Source: SLST01 sp964458555
Lineage (GTDB): Bacteria > Spirochaetota > Spirochaetia > DSM-27196 > SLST01
DNA length: 64,000 nucleotides
Assembly: GCA_964458555.1 (NCBI GenBank)
Contig: CAYWJH010000004.1
Coordinates: 14,625 to 78,624 of the forward strand
Direction of reading: 5' to 3'
The translations under genes and the position numbers were made by a program. The notes beneath the pieces are model-generated. The model worked only from the letters and a program-made list of their open reading frames with translations, was not told the origin of the DNA and did not search any database. Of the stretch, positions 43,047 to 52,164 are shown in pieces (the stretch's first letter is position 1; each line of letters begins with the position of its first letter).

Positions 43047-43978
43047 ATCCCTTCGCACCGGTACTCGTCGCACTCGGCATCCTGGGGCTCATCGTTTTGG
43101 TGGGCGTCTTCAGGAGCATCCGGATCATCCCCGCGCAGACCGTCTCGCTCGTCGAGCGGCTGGGCAAGTACGCGACCACCCTCGAGGCGGGCTTCCACGT
43201 GCTCGTGCCGTTCATCGACCGGGTGAAGTACCAGCACAGCCTCAAGGAGCAGGCGGTCGATGTTCCCACGCAGCCGTGCTTCACGCTCGACGACGTGCGG
43301 GTGGAGGTCGACGGCGTGCTCTACTTCAAGATCGTCGACCCCAAGAAAGCGAGCTACGGCATCTCCGACTACCGATACGCGACAATCCAGCTCGCGCAGA
43401 CGATGATGCGCAGCGTCATCGGGCGGCTCGAGCTCGACCAGACGCTCGGCGAGCGCGAGCAGATCAACGCGGCGATCCTGAAGAACATCGACGAGGCGAC
43501 CGACCCCTGGGGCGTGAAGATCACGCGCTACGAGATCCAGAACATTCGCCCGCCGGCGCACATCCAGAAGGCGATGGACGTTCAGCTCGCCGCCGAACGC
43601 ACCAAGCGCGCGGCGATCACCGAATCGATCGGCCAGATGGAGAGCGACATCAACGAATCGGCCGGCGCGAAGGCGGAGGCCGTCAACGAGTCCGAAGGTG
43701 AGAAGCAGCGGCTCGTCAACGAGGCCGAAGGTCAGGCGGCCGAGATCCGCGCGCTCGCCAACGCGACCGCGGCGAGCATCCGCAAGGTCGCCGGCGCGCT
43801 CGAAAGCGACGCAGGCGACGCCGCGCTCGTACTGCAGATCTCGGAGGGCTACATCAACGAGCTCCACAAGCTCGCGCGCCCGGGCACCAAGCTGATGCTC
43901 CCGATGGACCTCACCGACATCAACTCGGTCCTCCAGACGGTGAACCGGATGGTGCAGGAGAACGAAAAGAAGCTCTAG
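43043..43978 (+). CDS. SPFH/Band 7 (stomatin-like) protein 2
   Basis: 311 residues, same plan as its upstream neighbour and clearly paralogous (GVLYFKIVDPKKASYGISDY; WGVKITRYEIQNIRPPAH versus WGIKVTRYEIRDITPTES). The two probably form hetero-oligomeric rings. It ends with MVQENEKKL. The tandem pair plus NfeD is a three-gene operon. Confidence 0.93.
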   Translation: MNPFAPVLVALGILGLIVLVGVFRSIRIIPAQTVSLVERLGKYATTLEAGFHVLVPFIDRVKYQHSLKEQAVDVPTQPCFTLDDVRVEVDGVLYFKIVDPKKASYGISDYRYATIQLAQTMMRSVIGRLELDQTLGEREQINAAILKNIDEATDPWGVKITRYEIQNIRPPAHIQKAMDVQLAAERTKRAAITESIGQMESDINESAGAKAEAVNESEGEKQRLVNEAEGQAAEIRALANATAASIRKVAGALESDAGDAALVLQISEGYINELHKLARPGTKLMLPMDLTDINSVLQTVNRMVQENEKKL

Positions 43979-43984
43979 GCCACT

Positions 43985-44009
43985 GCTCGGCGGGCCCTGC
44001 TCGCCGAGC
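43985..44009. terminator. Hairpin between convergent genes
   Basis: A perfect 8-bp stem GCTCGGCG/CGCCGAGC with a 9-nt loop, placed between the stops of SPFH2 (+) and marC (-). There is no U-tract on either side. Position suggests a bidirectional transcription end. Confidence 0.45.
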
Positions 44010-44011
44010 GG

Positions 44012-44617
44012 TCACTGCACGAGATAACTTTCGATCCCGCGCAGCAGCATCTCCACGGCGAGCGTGGTGAGAATCATGCCCATCAGGCGCTCGAGCGCCT
44101 TGATCACCCGGCGCCCAAGGTACTTCCGGAGCACTTCCGCCGACAGCAGGATGATCGCGCTTGCGAACCACGCGATGAGCAGCGCGACGAGCCAGCTCAC
44201 GAGCCGATCCGGATACTGGGTCGCGAAGAGGATGACCATCGCCATCGCCGACGGACCCGCGACGAGGGGTACGGCGAGCGGAACGAGGAGCGGCTCCTGA
44301 CCCGGAATCGCATCGGCGCGCGCGCCGCTTTCGGTGCTGGACTCCGGTCTGGGGAAGATCATGCGCAGCGCGATGAGGAAGAGCACGACCCCGCCGCCGA
44401 TGCTCAACGCGGGCTCGCCGATGTGGAGCCCGGTGAGGATGTACTTCCCGAAGAAGAGAAAGACGAGCAGGATCGCGAGCGCGATGACCATCTCGCGGAC
44501 GATGATGCGCAACCTCCGGCGCGGCTCGATCTCCTCGAGCAGCGAGAGGAAGACGGGGATGTTCCCCAGCGGATCCATGACGAGAAAGAGCGTGATCGCG
44601 GCGCTGGTGATGGTCAT
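44012..44617 (-). CDS. MarC-family integral membrane protein
   Basis: 201 residues, six TM helices. LFLVMDPLGNIPVFLSLLE is the MarC/YchE signature, and VPLAVPLVAGPSAMAMVILF its repeat. Function unresolved for the family. ATG 44617 has GGAGGA upstream and overlaps the preceding DMT-like stop (ATGA). Confidence 0.9.
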   Translation of the reverse strand: MTITSAAITLFLVMDPLGNIPVFLSLLEEIEPRRRLRIIVREMVIALAILLVFLFFGKYILTGLHIGEPALSIGGGVVLFLIALRMIFPRPESSTESGARADAIPGQEPLLVPLAVPLVAGPSAMAMVILFATQYPDRLVSWLVALLIAWFASAIILLSAEVLRKYLGRRVIKALERLMGMILTTLAVEMLLRGIESYLVQ

Positions 44618-45576
44618 GAATCCTCCCCGGGCTGCTCGTGTGGTTCGTGTCTGCGATCGTGCACGCGCTCCACGGTGCGTTCGATCGCGTGCGCGACGGC
44701 CCTGCCGTCGGCGCCGGGTGGCGTCTGCTCGATACGTCGCCCCATCTGGGTGAGCGCTATTCCGCCGAAGATGACCGCGATGCCGGCGACGACAAGCGGA
44801 GTCGGCCCGTAGCCGGGAAGCGCGACGAATTGCACCACGACGGGCACGAGCACGTAGACCGCCGTCTGGAACGGCACCATCGTACTCGCATCGGCCTTCC
44901 GGAGAAACGCGTACTGCGCGGTGAGAAACGCGGCGGTACCGAGCACGAAGCTCGCGACGAAGGGGATCCAGCCCCACGCCACACCCGGCAGAAAGCCCGG
45001 CCTGCCGCCTGCCCACTGACCGAGCGCCTTCAGGATCGGGTCAAGGCTCGCCATGCCCCCGGACAGCGCGCCGAACGCCGCGGCGAACAGAAAGCGCCTG
45101 CCGGTACGGACGACGAAGAGCGCGAAGAGCCCGGCGACGACGATGTAGCCCCCGGTGAGCCAACCCACGAGCGCGCCGTCGAAGCGCCAGACGTCGACCC
45201 CGCCGTGCGACACCGCGTGGAGCGCGAAGAGCGCGGTCCCTGCGACGATCAGACCGGCGCCGCCGTAGTTCACCGGAGCGACCGGTTCGCCGAGGACGTA
45301 GTGCGAATACAGCAGCAGCACGACGAGACCGAGTCCGAAGACGCCGGTCGCGTACGCCGGGGGGGCGAAGCGGTTCGCGAGGATGAGCCAGATCGGCGTC
45401 ATGTTGTTGAGGACCACGCCGCCAATGTAGATGAACGCCTTGCCGCCCGAGCGCTCAGACCGCGGGAGCTTCCACCAGCGAAGCGTCTCGATCCCCTGTC
45501 GCTGCATTCCCTTCGAAAGGTGAAGCGTCGATGTATTGACGAAGCCGAAGAGCATCCCGAGCAGCGGAGACATCAT
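44614..45576 (-). CDS. DMT-superfamily-like multi-TM protein
   Basis: 320 residues, about nine to ten TM helices, with a paired-repeat layout as in EamA transporters (YATGVFGLGLVVLLLYSHYV; PFQTAVYVLVPVVVQFVALP). A charged loop near residue 40 (LRWWKLPRSERSGGK) and a soluble charged C-terminus are unusual. The start ATGATG overlaps the GH3 stop. Substrate unknown. Confidence 0.78.
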   Translation of the reverse strand: MMSPLLGMLFGFVNTSTLHLSKGMQRQGIETLRWWKLPRSERSGGKAFIYIGGVVLNNMTPIWLILANRFAPPAYATGVFGLGLVVLLLYSHYVLGEPVAPVNYGGAGLIVAGTALFALHAVSHGGVDVWRFDGALVGWLTGGYIVVAGLFALFVVRTGRRFLFAAAFGALSGGMASLDPILKALGQWAGGRPGFLPGVAWGWIPFVASFVLGTAAFLTAQYAFLRKADASTMVPFQTAVYVLVPVVVQFVALPGYGPTPLVVAGIAVIFGGIALTQMGRRIEQTPPGADGRAVAHAIERTVERVHDRRHEPHEQPGEDS

Positions 45577-46889
45577 CGCACCCCTGCATCGATCAGGCCG
45601 TAGCTCCGCTTGAGCGCGAGCACGCGCCGCACGCCTCGGTTCACGTCGTCTTCGGTGAGCTCGCCCGCCTCGATGAGCTCCTCGACCATGCGCACGACCG
45701 TGACGACGTCGTAATCGCGGTAGAGCAGGATGAGGTCCACGTCGAAGGTGAACAGCCGCACGAGCGTGTCGGGAAGCGAGTAGTGGTCCGCGATCGCGCC
45801 CATCTCCAGGCCGTCGCTGACGACGACGCCCTCGAACCCGAGCTCGCGCCGCAGCACGTCGTGCAGGAAGACCCGCGAGAGGGTGACGGGGTAGAAGGGG
45901 TCGATTCGTTCGAAGAGAAGGTGGCCCGTCATGATCGCCGGCACCTCCGCGTTGATCGCCTCGCGGAACGGCAGCAGATCCGCGGCGAAGAGCTCGTCCC
46001 TCGTCACGTCGAGCACGGGAAGCTCGTGGTGCGTGTCGATGGTCGTCAGCCCGTGTCCGGGGAAGTGCTTCGCGGTGGCGATCACGCCTGCGGCACGGCT
46101 CGCTTCCAGGTACGGCCGCACGAATCCGGCGACCGTCCGCGCGTCCGGGCCGAAACTGCGGTCGCCGATAATCGAGTCGTTCGCCACCCCGTAGACGTCG
46201 AGAACGGGTGCGAAGTTCATGTTGATGCCGAGGTCGGCGAGCTGACGCGCGGTCACGTAGGCGGTCGAGCGTACGAGCGAAGGATCCCCGAACCGGCCGA
46301 TCGACGCGGCCGACGGCAGCCGGACGAACTCGGGAAACCGGAACGTCACCACCCGACCGCCCTCCTGATCGGCGGCGAGCAACAGCGAGATTCCCGGCGT
46401 CACGTGCGAGGCGACGAACTGCAGCGAATCGGTGAGGGCCCGCACGTCGTCTGCGGTGCGAAAGTTCCACGGATAGATGATGAAGCCGGCCGGCGCGACG
46501 TCGACGATAGCCCGTCCCGTACCGTCGGTGACGCGATCACCCTGAACGCGGGCGATGAATCGCTGCCCGATGCGCTGGCGCAGCGTCAACGAATCGAGCA
46601 GCGCTTCGATCTCGGGGTCGCTCTTCGGGCGTGGGGGGACGGTCGCAGCGATCGCGCCGATGCGTCCGGCGTAGCGCGGATCGTCGAGCAGGCGGGGATA
46701 GCGAGGGCTGCGCTCCGGCTTCTCGTCGATCCGCGGCAGCGGCGCTGTGACCGCCGGGTGCGTCTCCTCGCGAGGAGCGCCCTCGTCGACGGCGGTAGAA
46801 TCGGACTCGGTGACGCAGCCGACGAAGACCACGATCGCGGCGAGCGAGAGGAGCGTGCGCACGTGGGAGAGGGAGCATAGTCTCGCCAT
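45573..46889 (-). CDS. GH3 beta-N-acetylhexosaminidase-like lipoprotein (NagZ family)
   Basis: 438 residues with a lipobox-like N-terminus (AAIVVFVGCVTES), so it is exported, unlike cytosolic NagZ of E. coli. The GH3 barrel has ADQEGGRVVTFR, the KH(F/S)xGxG...D(S/T)xH motif (TAKHFPGHGLTTIDTHHELP; His acts as acid/base in NagZ) and nucleophile Asp in GVVVSDGLEMGAI. Probably cleaves GlcNAc from cell-wall or chitin fragments. ATGA-type coupling to the downstream transporter suggests that the product is then handled by it. Confidence 0.9.
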   Translation of the reverse strand: MARLCSLSHVRTLLSLAAIVVFVGCVTESDSTAVDEGAPREETHPAVTAPLPRIDEKPERSPRYPRLLDDPRYAGRIGAIAATVPPRPKSDPEIEALLDSLTLRQRIGQRFIARVQGDRVTDGTGRAIVDVAPAGFIIYPWNFRTADDVRALTDSLQFVASHVTPGISLLLAADQEGGRVVTFRFPEFVRLPSAASIGRFGDPSLVRSTAYVTARQLADLGINMNFAPVLDVYGVANDSIIGDRSFGPDARTVAGFVRPYLEASRAAGVIATAKHFPGHGLTTIDTHHELPVLDVTRDELFAADLLPFREAINAEVPAIMTGHLLFERIDPFYPVTLSRVFLHDVLRRELGFEGVVVSDGLEMGAIADHYSLPDTLVRLFTFDVDLILLYRDYDVVTVVRMVEELIEAGELTEDDVNRGVRRVLALKRSYGLIDAGVR

Positions 46890-46982
46890 GGCAGTTCATC
46901 GTAGCCCCCGGCAGGGGCGTTGGCAAGGCTGAGGCGGCTGACAAACCGGCGCCACCGCAGGGCGCGCCGTGCCGGCCGTCCG

Positions 46983-48260
46983 TTACGGCCGCACGCGCTT
47001 GCGGTCGCGCGGGAAGAGGCTCGCCTCCTTCACGTTTGCGAGCCCGAGGATCTGCTGCGTCAGCCGTTCGAGACCGATCGCAAAGCCGCCGTGCGGAGGG
47101 CAGCCGTACCTGAAGATCGTGCAGTAATCGCCGAGCCCCTCTTCGGTCAGGCCGAAGCGAGGAAGCGTTTCGAGCAGCATCGCGTAGTCGTGGATGCGTT
47201 GTCCGCCGGTGGTGATCTCGAGCCCGCGGAAGAGCAGGTCGAAGCTCTTCGTCTTCTGGCCGTCGGGGTAGGTGTAGAAGGGGCGCTTCTTCCGGGGAAA
47301 CGCCGATACGAACACGGCGGGCACGCCGGCGGTCTCCCCGGCCCAGGCGCAGAGCTCGCGTTCGCCCTCCGGGTTGATCTCGAAGACCTTCTTGCCGCCG
47401 CGCTCGGAGATGATCTGCTTCGCCTCGTCGTGGTCGATCCGCGGAATCGCGGCTATGTGCTCGGGCGTGGGCACGCTCGCGCCGAAGGCGTCGAGGTCGG
47501 CCGCGTTCCGTTCTGCGACGCGCGCGAAGATGTGCGAGAGCAGGCCCGCCTCGAGGTCCATGAGGTCCTCGTGCCCGCCGATGAACCCCATCTCCACGTC
47601 GAGCGAGACGTACTCGTTGAGGTGGCGCGGGGTGTCGTGCTTCTCCGCGCGGTACGCCGCGCCGATCTCGAAGACGCGCTCCATGCCGCTCGCGACCATC
47701 GCCTGCTTGTAGAACTGCGGCGACTGCGCGAGGTAGACGCGGTCGCCGAAGTAGTCGACGGTAAACAGACCGGTCCCGCCCTCGGTGCCGGAGCCGATGA
47801 GCTTGCTCGACTTGATCTCGGTGAAGTCGTTGGACCGCAGGTAGTCGGCAAACGCGTCGACGATCGTCGCCTGCACGCGGAAGATCGAGCGGACCTTCGG
47901 CATGCGGAGGCTGAGGATGCGGTGATCGAGGAGCGCCTCGATGCCGAGCGAGTCGGGGTCGCCGTTGACCGAAATGGGCAGGTCGGCCGCGGCCGGCCCG
48001 AGCACCTCCGTCTGCGCGGCGTGCAGCTCGTAGCCGCCGGGGGCCTTCTCGTTCGCCTGGACGGTCCCGGTCACCGTGACGACGCTCTCTACGCTCACGG
48101 GCGCCTTCCCCTCGTAGACGACCTGGCCCAGACCGCTGCGGTCGCGGACGAGGACAAAGGACACCGCGCCCAGCTCGCGGATCCGGTGGACCCAGCCGGC
48201 GAGCGTGACGTCCTCGCCGACGTGGTCGGCGAGCTCGCGGGAGAGAACTCGATTCATCAT
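46983..48260 (-). CDS. aspS: Archaeal-type aspartyl-tRNA synthetase, probably non-discriminating
   Basis: 425 residues, the short class IIb form without the bacterial GAD insertion. Anticodon OB domain at 1-105, catalytic core after 125: QSPQFYKQAMVASGMERVFE, YRAEKHDTPRHLNEYVSLDV, GGFAIGLERLTQQIL (motif 3). His25 (AGWVHRIREL) and Pro74 (NEKAPGGYEL) occupy the places where, from memory, archaeal non-discriminating AspRS has His/Pro and discriminating forms have Trp or Gln/Lys. It would then charge tRNA-Asn with Asp for the GatCAB genes directly upstream. Start overlaps the gatB stop. Confidence 0.92.
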   Translation of the reverse strand: MMNRVLSRELADHVGEDVTLAGWVHRIRELGAVSFVLVRDRSGLGQVVYEGKAPVSVESVVTVTGTVQANEKAPGGYELHAAQTEVLGPAAADLPISVNGDPDSLGIEALLDHRILSLRMPKVRSIFRVQATIVDAFADYLRSNDFTEIKSSKLIGSGTEGGTGLFTVDYFGDRVYLAQSPQFYKQAMVASGMERVFEIGAAYRAEKHDTPRHLNEYVSLDVEMGFIGGHEDLMDLEAGLLSHIFARVAERNAADLDAFGASVPTPEHIAAIPRIDHDEAKQIISERGGKKVFEINPEGERELCAWAGETAGVPAVFVSAFPRKKRPFYTYPDGQKTKSFDLLFRGLEITTGGQRIHDYAMLLETLPRFGLTEEGLGDYCTIFRYGCPPHGGFAIGLERLTQQILGLANVKEASLFPRDRKRVRP

Positions 48261-50668
48261 TGGGCGTGCTCCATCTTCGCGGCGATCGACTCGGCGTCCC
48301 ACTCCTCGCTCGTGAGCAGGACCGCGAGCAGGCGAGTGTAGACGCTCTCGGTCGTCAGCGTTCCCATGGGGATCGCGCCGCCGCGCCAGAGGTCGTGGCT
48401 CGTGAGATACGTGGAGAAGTCGACGTTGCCCTCCTGCTGCGAGGTGCAGAAGAAACCCACCCCGCGCTCGTGCCCGTACTCGAGCGCGTCGCGCAACGAG
48501 AAGGGGCTCTCGCGCAGGTTGGCCGTGCCGGTGTCGTAGAGCTCGAGGACGAAGTAACGCACGCCCGCGTCGATGAGCGCGATGAGCGTGCTCGCCTGCA
48601 TGCCGGGAAAGGCCTTCGCGACGAAACTCTGCCTCACCGCGTCTTCGAGCCGCTGTGCGATTTCGTCCAGCCCGGCTTCGACGTTCCCGGGGAGCGCGAG
48701 CGCGTACCGGTCGCCGCCGCTCGAGTTCCACGTCCGGAAGGCAGGCGCGTCGCTCGTGCCCGGCACGCGCTCGAACTTGAGGTTCACCCCCGGAAGCCGC
48801 TCGCCGCCGAAGACGACCGAGACGCCCGGCGAGCCGCCGACCGCGATGCGCACCGCCTCCTTGAACGAGCCGACGCTCTCTTTGCTCTCGCCGGTGGTCG
48901 AGCTCGCGACGAGGACGATGGGGATCGAGCGGTCGCCGAAGAGCCAGTGGAGGAGCCCCGCGGTGTAGGCGAGCGTGTCCGTACCGGTCGCGATCACGAC
49001 ACCGGAAGCCTCGCCGGAGTCGACGTGCGCGGCGGTCGCGTGGATGAGCGCGGCCCAGTCCCGCGGGGTGATCTCCTCGCTCAGGAAGCCGCCCAGCTCG
49101 AGCTCGTCGTAGCGGAGCTCGTTGGGGAGCGTGGGGTCGTCGCGCACCGCGGCGATGAGCGGCTCGAGGCTCCCCGGCACGACCACCCCGTCGTCGCGCG
49201 TGCGCCCGGAGATCGCGCCGCCGAAGCTGAAGACCGGAATGAAGGTGACGCTCAGGTGTTCGGAGAGGACCGATTGGACCAGCTTCGGGTCGGCGCGCCC
49301 GCTCGTCGCGCGCATGACCTGGCCCACGAGGTAGCCGTGCGGCTTGCTGTCGCCGGCGCGGATCTGCGCGACCGCGGATTCGTTCTCTTCGAGCACCCCG
49401 TCGACGATCCGCCCGATCTCATCCGGGTCGGTGATCTGCTCCCACCCGCGCGCGGCGATGATCGCCCCGGGATCCTCGTCGTCGGTGAAGACCGCCTCGA
49501 GCGTCTGCTTCGCGAGCTTGCCGTGAATGCGCCCCTCGTCGAGCAGGCGCAGGAGCTCGGCGAGGCGGCCCGGCGTGAGCGGACTGTCACGAAGCGTGGT
49601 GCCGGCACGGTTGAGGAGCTTTTGTACGTCGCCCATCAGCCATACGGCGAGATCTGCAGGCGAGGCGCCCGCCGCCACGGCGGCCTCGAAGAAGTCGGCG
49701 GTTTCGCGCTCGTCGCAGAGGAAGGCCGCCTGCGCCTCGCTCAAGCCGTAGTCGGAGGCGAACCGTCGCTGGCGATCGGGCGGCAGCTCGACGAGCGACT
49801 CCTCCACCGACGCGAGAAAGGCCTCGTCGGTGTGGAAGGGAGGCAGATCGGGCTCGGGAAAGTAGCGGTAGTCGTTCGACGACTCCTTCACGCGCATCGA
49901 CTCGGAGACGTCGCGGTTCTCGTTCCAGAGCCGGGTCTCCTGCACGATCGTCCCGCCGCGCTCGAGGATGTCCTGCTGGCGGTCGGTCTCGTAGGTCAGC
50001 GCCTTGCGCACGAATCGGAACGAGTTCATGTTCTTGATTTCAACCTTCGTGCCCAGCCCGGCGCCCTCCTCGTTGACGCTGACGTTCGCGTCGCAGCGCA
50101 GCGACCCCTCTTCCATGTTCCCGTCGCAGACGCCCAGGTAGCGGACGAGCCTGCGGAACTCCTGCAGGAGGTGTTCGGCCTCCTCGCCCATCTCGAGGTC
50201 GGGTTCGGTGACGATCTCCAGGAGCGGCGTACCGGCGCGGTTGAAGTCGAGCAGCGACTCGTCGCCCGCGTGGATCATCTTGCCGGCGTCCTCTTCGAGG
50301 TGGCACTCGCGGATGCGAACGCGCTTCTTCTTCTTGCGGAACTCGAGGTCAAGGTGGCCGTCCGTGCCGAGCGGCGCGGCGAACTGCGAGATCTGGTAAT
50401 TCTTGGGCAGATCCGGGTAGAAGTAGTTCTTCCGTTCGAAGGCGCAGACCGGCGCGAGCTCGCAGCCGAGCGCGCGCGCGACGACGTAGCCCAACCGGAT
50501 CGCCTCCTCGTTGAGCGCGGGGAGCGCGCCGGGGTAGCCGGTACAGACCGGGCAGATGTTCGTGTTCGGTTCGTCGCCGAAGGCGGCCCGGCAGTCGCAG
50601 AAGACCTTCGTCTTCGTGGAGAGCTGGATGTGGATTTCGAGGCCCACGTAGCTGCGGTAGCTGCTCAT
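48257..50668 (-). CDS. gatB: GatB fused to GatD/asparaginase-like domain
   Basis: 803 residues against about 480 for ordinary GatB. Residues 1 to about 470 are complete GatB: VGLEIHIQLSTKTKVFCDC, ICPVCTGYPGALPALN, KNYFYPDLPKNYQISQF, and the YqeY-like tail DPDEIGRIVDGVLEENESA. From about 473 a GatD-like L-asparaginase begins: FIPVFSFGGAISGR, SEEITPRDWAALIHATAAH, VVIATGTDTLAYTAGLLHWL, and LPGVNLKFERVPG. The Thr-Asp pair (near 561) and Lys (near 628) are kept, but the first-motif nucleophile Thr (GGT) is Ala (GGA). The frame is continuous. Overlaps gatA and aspS. Expected role: tRNA-dependent Asn (perhaps Gln) formation. Confidence 0.93.
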   Translation of the reverse strand: MSSYRSYVGLEIHIQLSTKTKVFCDCRAAFGDEPNTNICPVCTGYPGALPALNEEAIRLGYVVARALGCELAPVCAFERKNYFYPDLPKNYQISQFAAPLGTDGHLDLEFRKKKKRVRIRECHLEEDAGKMIHAGDESLLDFNRAGTPLLEIVTEPDLEMGEEAEHLLQEFRRLVRYLGVCDGNMEEGSLRCDANVSVNEEGAGLGTKVEIKNMNSFRFVRKALTYETDRQQDILERGGTIVQETRLWNENRDVSESMRVKESSNDYRYFPEPDLPPFHTDEAFLASVEESLVELPPDRQRRFASDYGLSEAQAAFLCDERETADFFEAAVAAGASPADLAVWLMGDVQKLLNRAGTTLRDSPLTPGRLAELLRLLDEGRIHGKLAKQTLEAVFTDDEDPGAIIAARGWEQITDPDEIGRIVDGVLEENESAVAQIRAGDSKPHGYLVGQVMRATSGRADPKLVQSVLSEHLSVTFIPVFSFGGAISGRTRDDGVVVPGSLEPLIAAVRDDPTLPNELRYDELELGGFLSEEITPRDWAALIHATAAHVDSGEASGVVIATGTDTLAYTAGLLHWLFGDRSIPIVLVASSTTGESKESVGSFKEAVRIAVGGSPGVSVVFGGERLPGVNLKFERVPGTSDAPAFRTWNSSGGDRYALALPGNVEAGLDEIAQRLEDAVRQSFVAKAFPGMQASTLIALIDAGVRYFVLELYDTGTANLRESPFSLRDALEYGHERGVGFFCTSQQEGNVDFSTYLTSHDLWRGGAIPMGTLTTESVYTRLLAVLLTSEEWDAESIAAKMEHAQ

Positions 50669-52155
50669 CGCGCGCCCCCTTCGGAGGCGCCGCCGGGCGC
50701 GCTGCCGGACCCGCCGGCGGCTATCTCCTCGCAGAGCGGGACCGCGTACGCCGGCGGCCGCTCCGGCGGGATGGCCTTCGCGGCGAGCGACGCGAACGAG
50801 AGCAGACGCTCCTCGCTGAAGGCAGGCCCCATCGCCTGGATACCAACCGGGAGCCCGTCGTGCACGCCCGCCGGAATCGCGAGCGCCGGAAGCGCGGCGA
50901 GGTTCGCCATGGTCGTGAACCGATCGGCTACCTTCTGCTGAAACGCGTCGAGCTCGCCCTCGCCGTGACGGAACGCCGCAGTGGGGAAGGTGGGCAACAC
51001 GAGCAGGTCGTAGCGCTCGTAGAGCGTCGCGAGCTCGCGCCGGATCGCCGTACGGATCCGCTGCGCGCGCTGGTAGTACTGCTCCTGGAAACCGCTGCGC
51101 AGCACGTAGGTACCGAGCAGGATGCGGAGCTTCACCTCGCTTCCGAAACCGGCACCCCGCGATGCGCGGACGAGCTCCTCCGGGTTCTCCGCGAAGACCG
51201 GGCGGTCACCGTAGCGCACGCCGTTGAACCGCGCGAGGTTCGCGCTCGCCTCCGCGGTGGCGATCGTGTAGTACGCCGGAACGACGTAGTCCGCCGTCTC
51301 GAGCTCCACCTCCTCGATGTCGATGTCCTGCGCGGCGACGACCTCGCGCATCCGCGCGTAGCCGGCCGCGGTTCGCTCGTCGAGACCCAGGTCGCCGCCG
51401 AGGAATGCGACGCGACGCACCGTCGCCGGGGGCAGCAAATCATCTGCCGGACGCGAGACCGACGTCTGGTCCATGCGGTCTTCGCCGGTCGCCGCGACGA
51501 AGGCGTCGCGTATCAGCTCGATGTCGTACGACAGCAGGCCGGCGACCTCGAGGGAGGAGGCGTAGGCGACGAGGCCGTAGCGCGAGAGCGTCCCGTAGGT
51601 GGGCTTCAGCCCGTAGACACCGCAGAAGGCGGCCGGCTGGCGCACCGAGCCGCCGGTGTCGGTACCGAGCGCGAGCGGTACGAGCCCGGCCGCGACCGCC
51701 GCGGCCGACCCGCCGGAGGACCCACCGGCGACGCGCTCGGGGTCCCATGGGTTGTTCGTCGGCCCACCTGCCGAGGTGTCGGTCGAGGAGCCCATGCCGA
51801 ACTCATCCAGGTTTGTCTTGCCCACGGGAACTGCGCCGGCGGCAAGGAGGCGCGCGACGACGGTCGCGTCGTAGGGGCAGACGTGGTTTGCCAGGATACG
51901 GCTTCCGCACGTGAGCCCGAAGCCGCGCACGGCGATGTTGTCCTTGATCGCGAACGGGAGGCCGCCGAGCGAGCCCTTCTGATCGCCGGCCGCCGCCGAC
52001 GCGTCGCCGGAGGTGGAGGCGACGTCGAGCCGGCGGGTCACATCGGCCTCGAGGAAGGAAGTGAGCGCCTCGTCGCGCGAGGCGAGCGCCTCGCCGTACG
52101 CCTTCGTTGCCAGAGAGAGGACGGATTGCCAACTCGATCGGGAGGGATCGCTCAT
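50665..52155 (-). CDS. gatA: Glutamyl/aspartyl-tRNA amidotransferase subunit A
   Basis: 496 residues. Amidase-signature glutaminase that frees ammonia for GatB. The Ser-cisSer-Lys triad is complete: Lys in LPFAIKDNIAVRG, cis-Ser in VAGGSSGGSAAAVAAG and nucleophile Ser in LGTDTGGSVRQPAAFCGVYG. The bundled GatD-like domain on GatB is therefore additional, not a replacement. It overlaps gatB by ATGA and follows gatC by 9 nt. Confidence 0.97.
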   Translation of the reverse strand: MSDPSRSSWQSVLSLATKAYGEALASRDEALTSFLEADVTRRLDVASTSGDASAAAGDQKGSLGGLPFAIKDNIAVRGFGLTCGSRILANHVCPYDATVVARLLAAGAVPVGKTNLDEFGMGSSTDTSAGGPTNNPWDPERVAGGSSGGSAAAVAAGLVPLALGTDTGGSVRQPAAFCGVYGLKPTYGTLSRYGLVAYASSLEVAGLLSYDIELIRDAFVAATGEDRMDQTSVSRPADDLLPPATVRRVAFLGGDLGLDERTAAGYARMREVVAAQDIDIEEVELETADYVVPAYYTIATAEASANLARFNGVRYGDRPVFAENPEELVRASRGAGFGSEVKLRILLGTYVLRSGFQEQYYQRAQRIRTAIRRELATLYERYDLLVLPTFPTAAFRHGEGELDAFQQKVADRFTTMANLAALPALAIPAGVHDGLPVGIQAMGPAFSEERLLSFASLAAKAIPPERPPAYAVPLCEEIAAGGSGSAPGGASEGGAR

Positions 52156-52164
52156 GCGGAAGTC

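Noticed and set aside
48257..50668. GatB-asparaginase fusion as an assembly or annotation artefact
   Set aside because: The frame runs on without stop or start signal at the junction, and neighbours overlap at both ends as in a normal operon. I keep it as a real fusion, though a base error cannot be excluded.
48260..50941. An 893-codon plus-strand open frame
   Set aside because: Antisense to gatB and gatA; no domain, Arg/Glu/Val-rich shadow.
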